In this document: one piece after another, positions 7,714 through 8,945 of the stretch
Layout: the number at the start of each line of letters is the position of its first letter
Numbering within the stretch: position 1 is the stretch's first letter
Assembly: GCA_900552885.1 (NCBI GenBank)
Contig: USBM01000076.1
Location: 1 to 8,945 of the forward strand
Direction of reading: 5' to 3'
Source: an uncultured Clostridium sp.
GTDB taxonomy: Bacteria > Bacillota > Clostridia > Lachnospirales > Lachnospiraceae
Length of the DNA stretch: 8,945 nt
Notes under the pieces: generated by a model
Database searches by the model: none
Told to the model about the DNA's origin: nothing
What the model saw: the letters and a program-made list of their open reading frames with translations, nothing else
Position numbers and translations under genes: made by a program

Positions 7714-7743
7714 AGTATATCCTACTCCCCATCTTTCCGTCAA
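7714..7743 (-). promoter_or_regulatory. Sigma-A-type promoter for the deoB operon
   Basis: The -35 box TTGACG (7738-7743) and -10 box TATACT (7714-7719) each match five of six consensus bases, with an 18-base spacer. Transcription should start near 7707, giving a leader of about 34 bases with the deoB ribosome site. It lies directly downstream of the aroF terminator, as expected for the head of a new transcription unit. No riboswitch would fit in so short a leader. Confidence 0.7.
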
Positions 7744-7783
7744 CAAAAACGCAGATATCCGGAAAAAATGTGTGACAATGTCG

Positions 7784-7798
7784 GAATATGAAATATTC
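7784..7798. promoter_or_regulatory. Short perfect dyad between aroF terminator and deoB promoter
   Basis: GAATAT and ATATTC form a perfect 6-base inverted repeat around a 3-base centre. It sits about 40 bases upstream of the -35 box, where an activator could bind. However, it is A/T-rich, short and unlike any operator I recognise, so its function is unproven. Confidence 0.25.
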
Positions 7799-7800
7799 TT

Positions 7801-7832
7801 CAAAAAAGAAAGAGTATCCAATATAGATACTC
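7801..7832 (-). terminator. Intrinsic terminator of the DAHP synthase gene
   Basis: On the minus strand a 7-bp stem (GAGTATC paired with GATACTC) encloses a 7-base loop and is followed at once by a T-rich tract (TTTCTTTTTTG). It lies 54 bases after the DAHP synthase stop. The other strand has no T-run after the hairpin, so it is directional. The stem is short and only three G-C pairs strong, so termination may be incomplete. Confidence 0.8.
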
Positions 7833-7886
7833 CTTCCATACACAGCCAATACATAAAGATATGCTGTTTCTGTCCCGTAATGCATT

Positions 7887-8918
7887 TTATAACAAATCTG
7901 CCATCTCTAATAACAGCTTCTCTGACTTCTCCCAGCCAAGACAAGGATCTGTAATAGACTTGCCATAACAACCGGCACCAATTGCCTGATTACCATCCTC
8001 AATATAGGACTCTACCATAACACCCTTCACTAACTTGGCAACATCTTCGCTATGACGCATGCTGTGAAGAATCTCCTTCACAATACGTGGCTGTTCCGCC
8101 CATTTCTTACCGGAATTATTGTGGTTAGCATCTACGATAACTGCCGGATTCTTCAAAGTAGAGAACTTCTCATATGCCTCATGTAAACGAATGAGATCTT
8201 CATAATGATAATTCGGAACCGATACACCATGGCGATTCAGGGAGCCGCGAAGGATACAGTGTGTCAACGGATTACCATCTGACTTCACTTCCCATCCTGC
8301 AGTCATAAAGGTGTGTGCTGACTGACCGGCCACACAGGAATTCATCATAACAGAATAATCACCCGAGGTCGGATTCTTCATTCCAACCGGAACATCAATT
8401 CCGGATGCTATCAGACGATGGGACTGGTTCTCAACGGAGCGGGCACCGATTGCAACATAAGATAAAATATCAGACATATATGGCCAGTTATCTGAATATA
8501 ACATCTCATCCGCCGCAGTTAATCCTGTCTGTGCGATTGAGTCAATGTGCATCTTACGGATTGCTTTCAAACCCTCAATGAAATTCGGTTTTTCTTCCGG
8601 ATTCGGCTGATGCAACATTCCCTTATAACCGGAACCGTTCGTTCTTGGCTTATTCGTATAGATTCTTGGAATAATAAGAATCTTATCTTTGATCTTCTCC
8701 TGCACCGTGGCAAGACGTGTAATATAATCCAATACCGCATCTTCGTTATCTGCGGAGCAAGGGCCAATAATTGCAAGGAATTTATCTGACTCGCCGGTAA
8801 AGACTTTCTTAATCTCAGCGTCTCTTTCTTCTTTGATCTTCGTAAGCTCAGGACTCATCGGAAATAGTTCTTTGATCTCCTCCGCAGATGGTACTTGGGA
8901 AATGTATTGTAAACCCAT
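7887..8918 (-). CDS. 3-deoxy-7-phosphoheptulonate (DAHP) synthase, type I alpha (AroF/AroG-like)
   Basis: First committed step of aromatic amino acid synthesis: phosphoenolpyruvate plus erythrose-4-phosphate to DAHP, in the cytoplasm. The 343-residue length is near that of E. coli AroF/G/H. Visible motifs are IGPCSADNEDA around Cys54, RIYTNKPRT (Arg85, Lys90), GARSVENQSHR, CILRG, DANHNNSGKK with His266, GVMVESYIEDGNQ with Glu303, and YGKSITDPCLGW with Asp324. Cys54, His266, Glu303 and Asp324 correspond to the divalent-metal ligands of AroG. The ATG at 8918 gives the expected N-terminal extension; its ribosome site is weak (AAGAAG about 8 bases upstream). A later ATG at residue 21 would cut into the conserved N-terminal segment. 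The gene is closed by its own terminator, so it is probably not cotranscribed with deoB. Whether Phe, Tyr or Trp inhibits it cannot be told; the promoter lies at least partly outside the window, and the 27 bases upstream show no attenuator. Confidence 0.95.
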   Translation of the reverse strand: MGLQYISQVPSAEEIKELFPMSPELTKIKEERDAEIKKVFTGESDKFLAIIGPCSADNEDAVLDYITRLATVQEKIKDKILIIPRIYTNKPRTNGSGYKGMLHQPNPEEKPNFIEGLKAIRKMHIDSIAQTGLTAADEMLYSDNWPYMSDILSYVAIGARSVENQSHRLIASGIDVPVGMKNPTSGDYSVMMNSCVAGQSAHTFMTAGWEVKSDGNPLTHCILRGSLNRHGVSVPNYHYEDLIRLHEAYEKFSTLKNPAVIVDANHNNSGKKWAEQPRIVKEILHSMRHSEDVAKLVKGVMVESYIEDGNQAIGAGCYGKSITDPCLGWEKSEKLLLEMADLL

Positions 8919-8945
8919 AATCTAATCTTCTTTGTGTGTTATTAT

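Noticed and set aside
7666..7971. Minus-strand frame of 101 codons across the aroF-deoB gap
   Set aside because: It overlaps the end of the DAHP synthase, the terminator and the deoB promoter, has no ribosome site, and resembles no protein family.

Overview
The window is a compact, entirely minus-strand stretch of a low-to-moderate GC Firmicute chromosome, most likely from class Clostridia. A Lachnospiraceae-like organism is my inference from protein style, strong Shine-Dalgarno sites, the membrane-anchored L,D-transpeptidase with PG_binding_4-type repeats, and gene order. Seven protein genes fill it; the longest gene-free gap is about 210 bases. I see no tRNA, rRNA, CRISPR array, insertion sequence or phage gene.

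Read in the direction of transcription (right to left): (1) a type I DAHP synthase, first step of the shikimate pathway, closed by a clear intrinsic terminator. (2) A gap with that terminator, a small dyad and a good sigma-A-type promoter. (3) A likely operon of six genes: phosphopentomutase (deoB), pyrimidine-nucleoside phosphorylase (pdp), a DacF/PBP5-type D-alanyl-D-alanine carboxypeptidase, a membrane-anchored calcineurin-like phosphoesterase, a membrane-anchored YkuD L,D-transpeptidase, and a purine nucleoside phosphorylase that runs off the left edge. Gaps inside this block are 27 to 79 bases, and I see no convincing terminator in any of them.

The block mixes two jobs. Pdp and PNP split pyrimidine and purine nucleosides with phosphate, giving free bases and (deoxy)ribose-1-phosphate. 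DeoB isomerises that sugar to the 5-phosphate for central metabolism; the usual deoxyribose-phosphate aldolase DeoC is not in the window. Between the two phosphorylases lie the envelope genes. The D,D-carboxypeptidase removes the terminal D-Ala from pentapeptide stems, producing the tetrapeptides that L,D-transpeptidases use as donors, so the two enzymes are plausibly sequential. The neighbourhood resembles the drm-pupG-dacF order of Bacillus subtilis, with pdp inserted, two envelope genes added, and the purine phosphorylase moved to the end.

For three genes (deoB, pdp, the L,D-transpeptidase) the longest open frame is not the best start; ribosome-binding sites favour an internal ATG and the annotated coordinates use it. 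No wholly new system is evident. The most unusual part is the L,D-transpeptidase, which has a long Lys/Glu-rich cytoplasmic tail built on a 12-residue tandem repeat and a lysine-rich insertion inside its catalytic domain.
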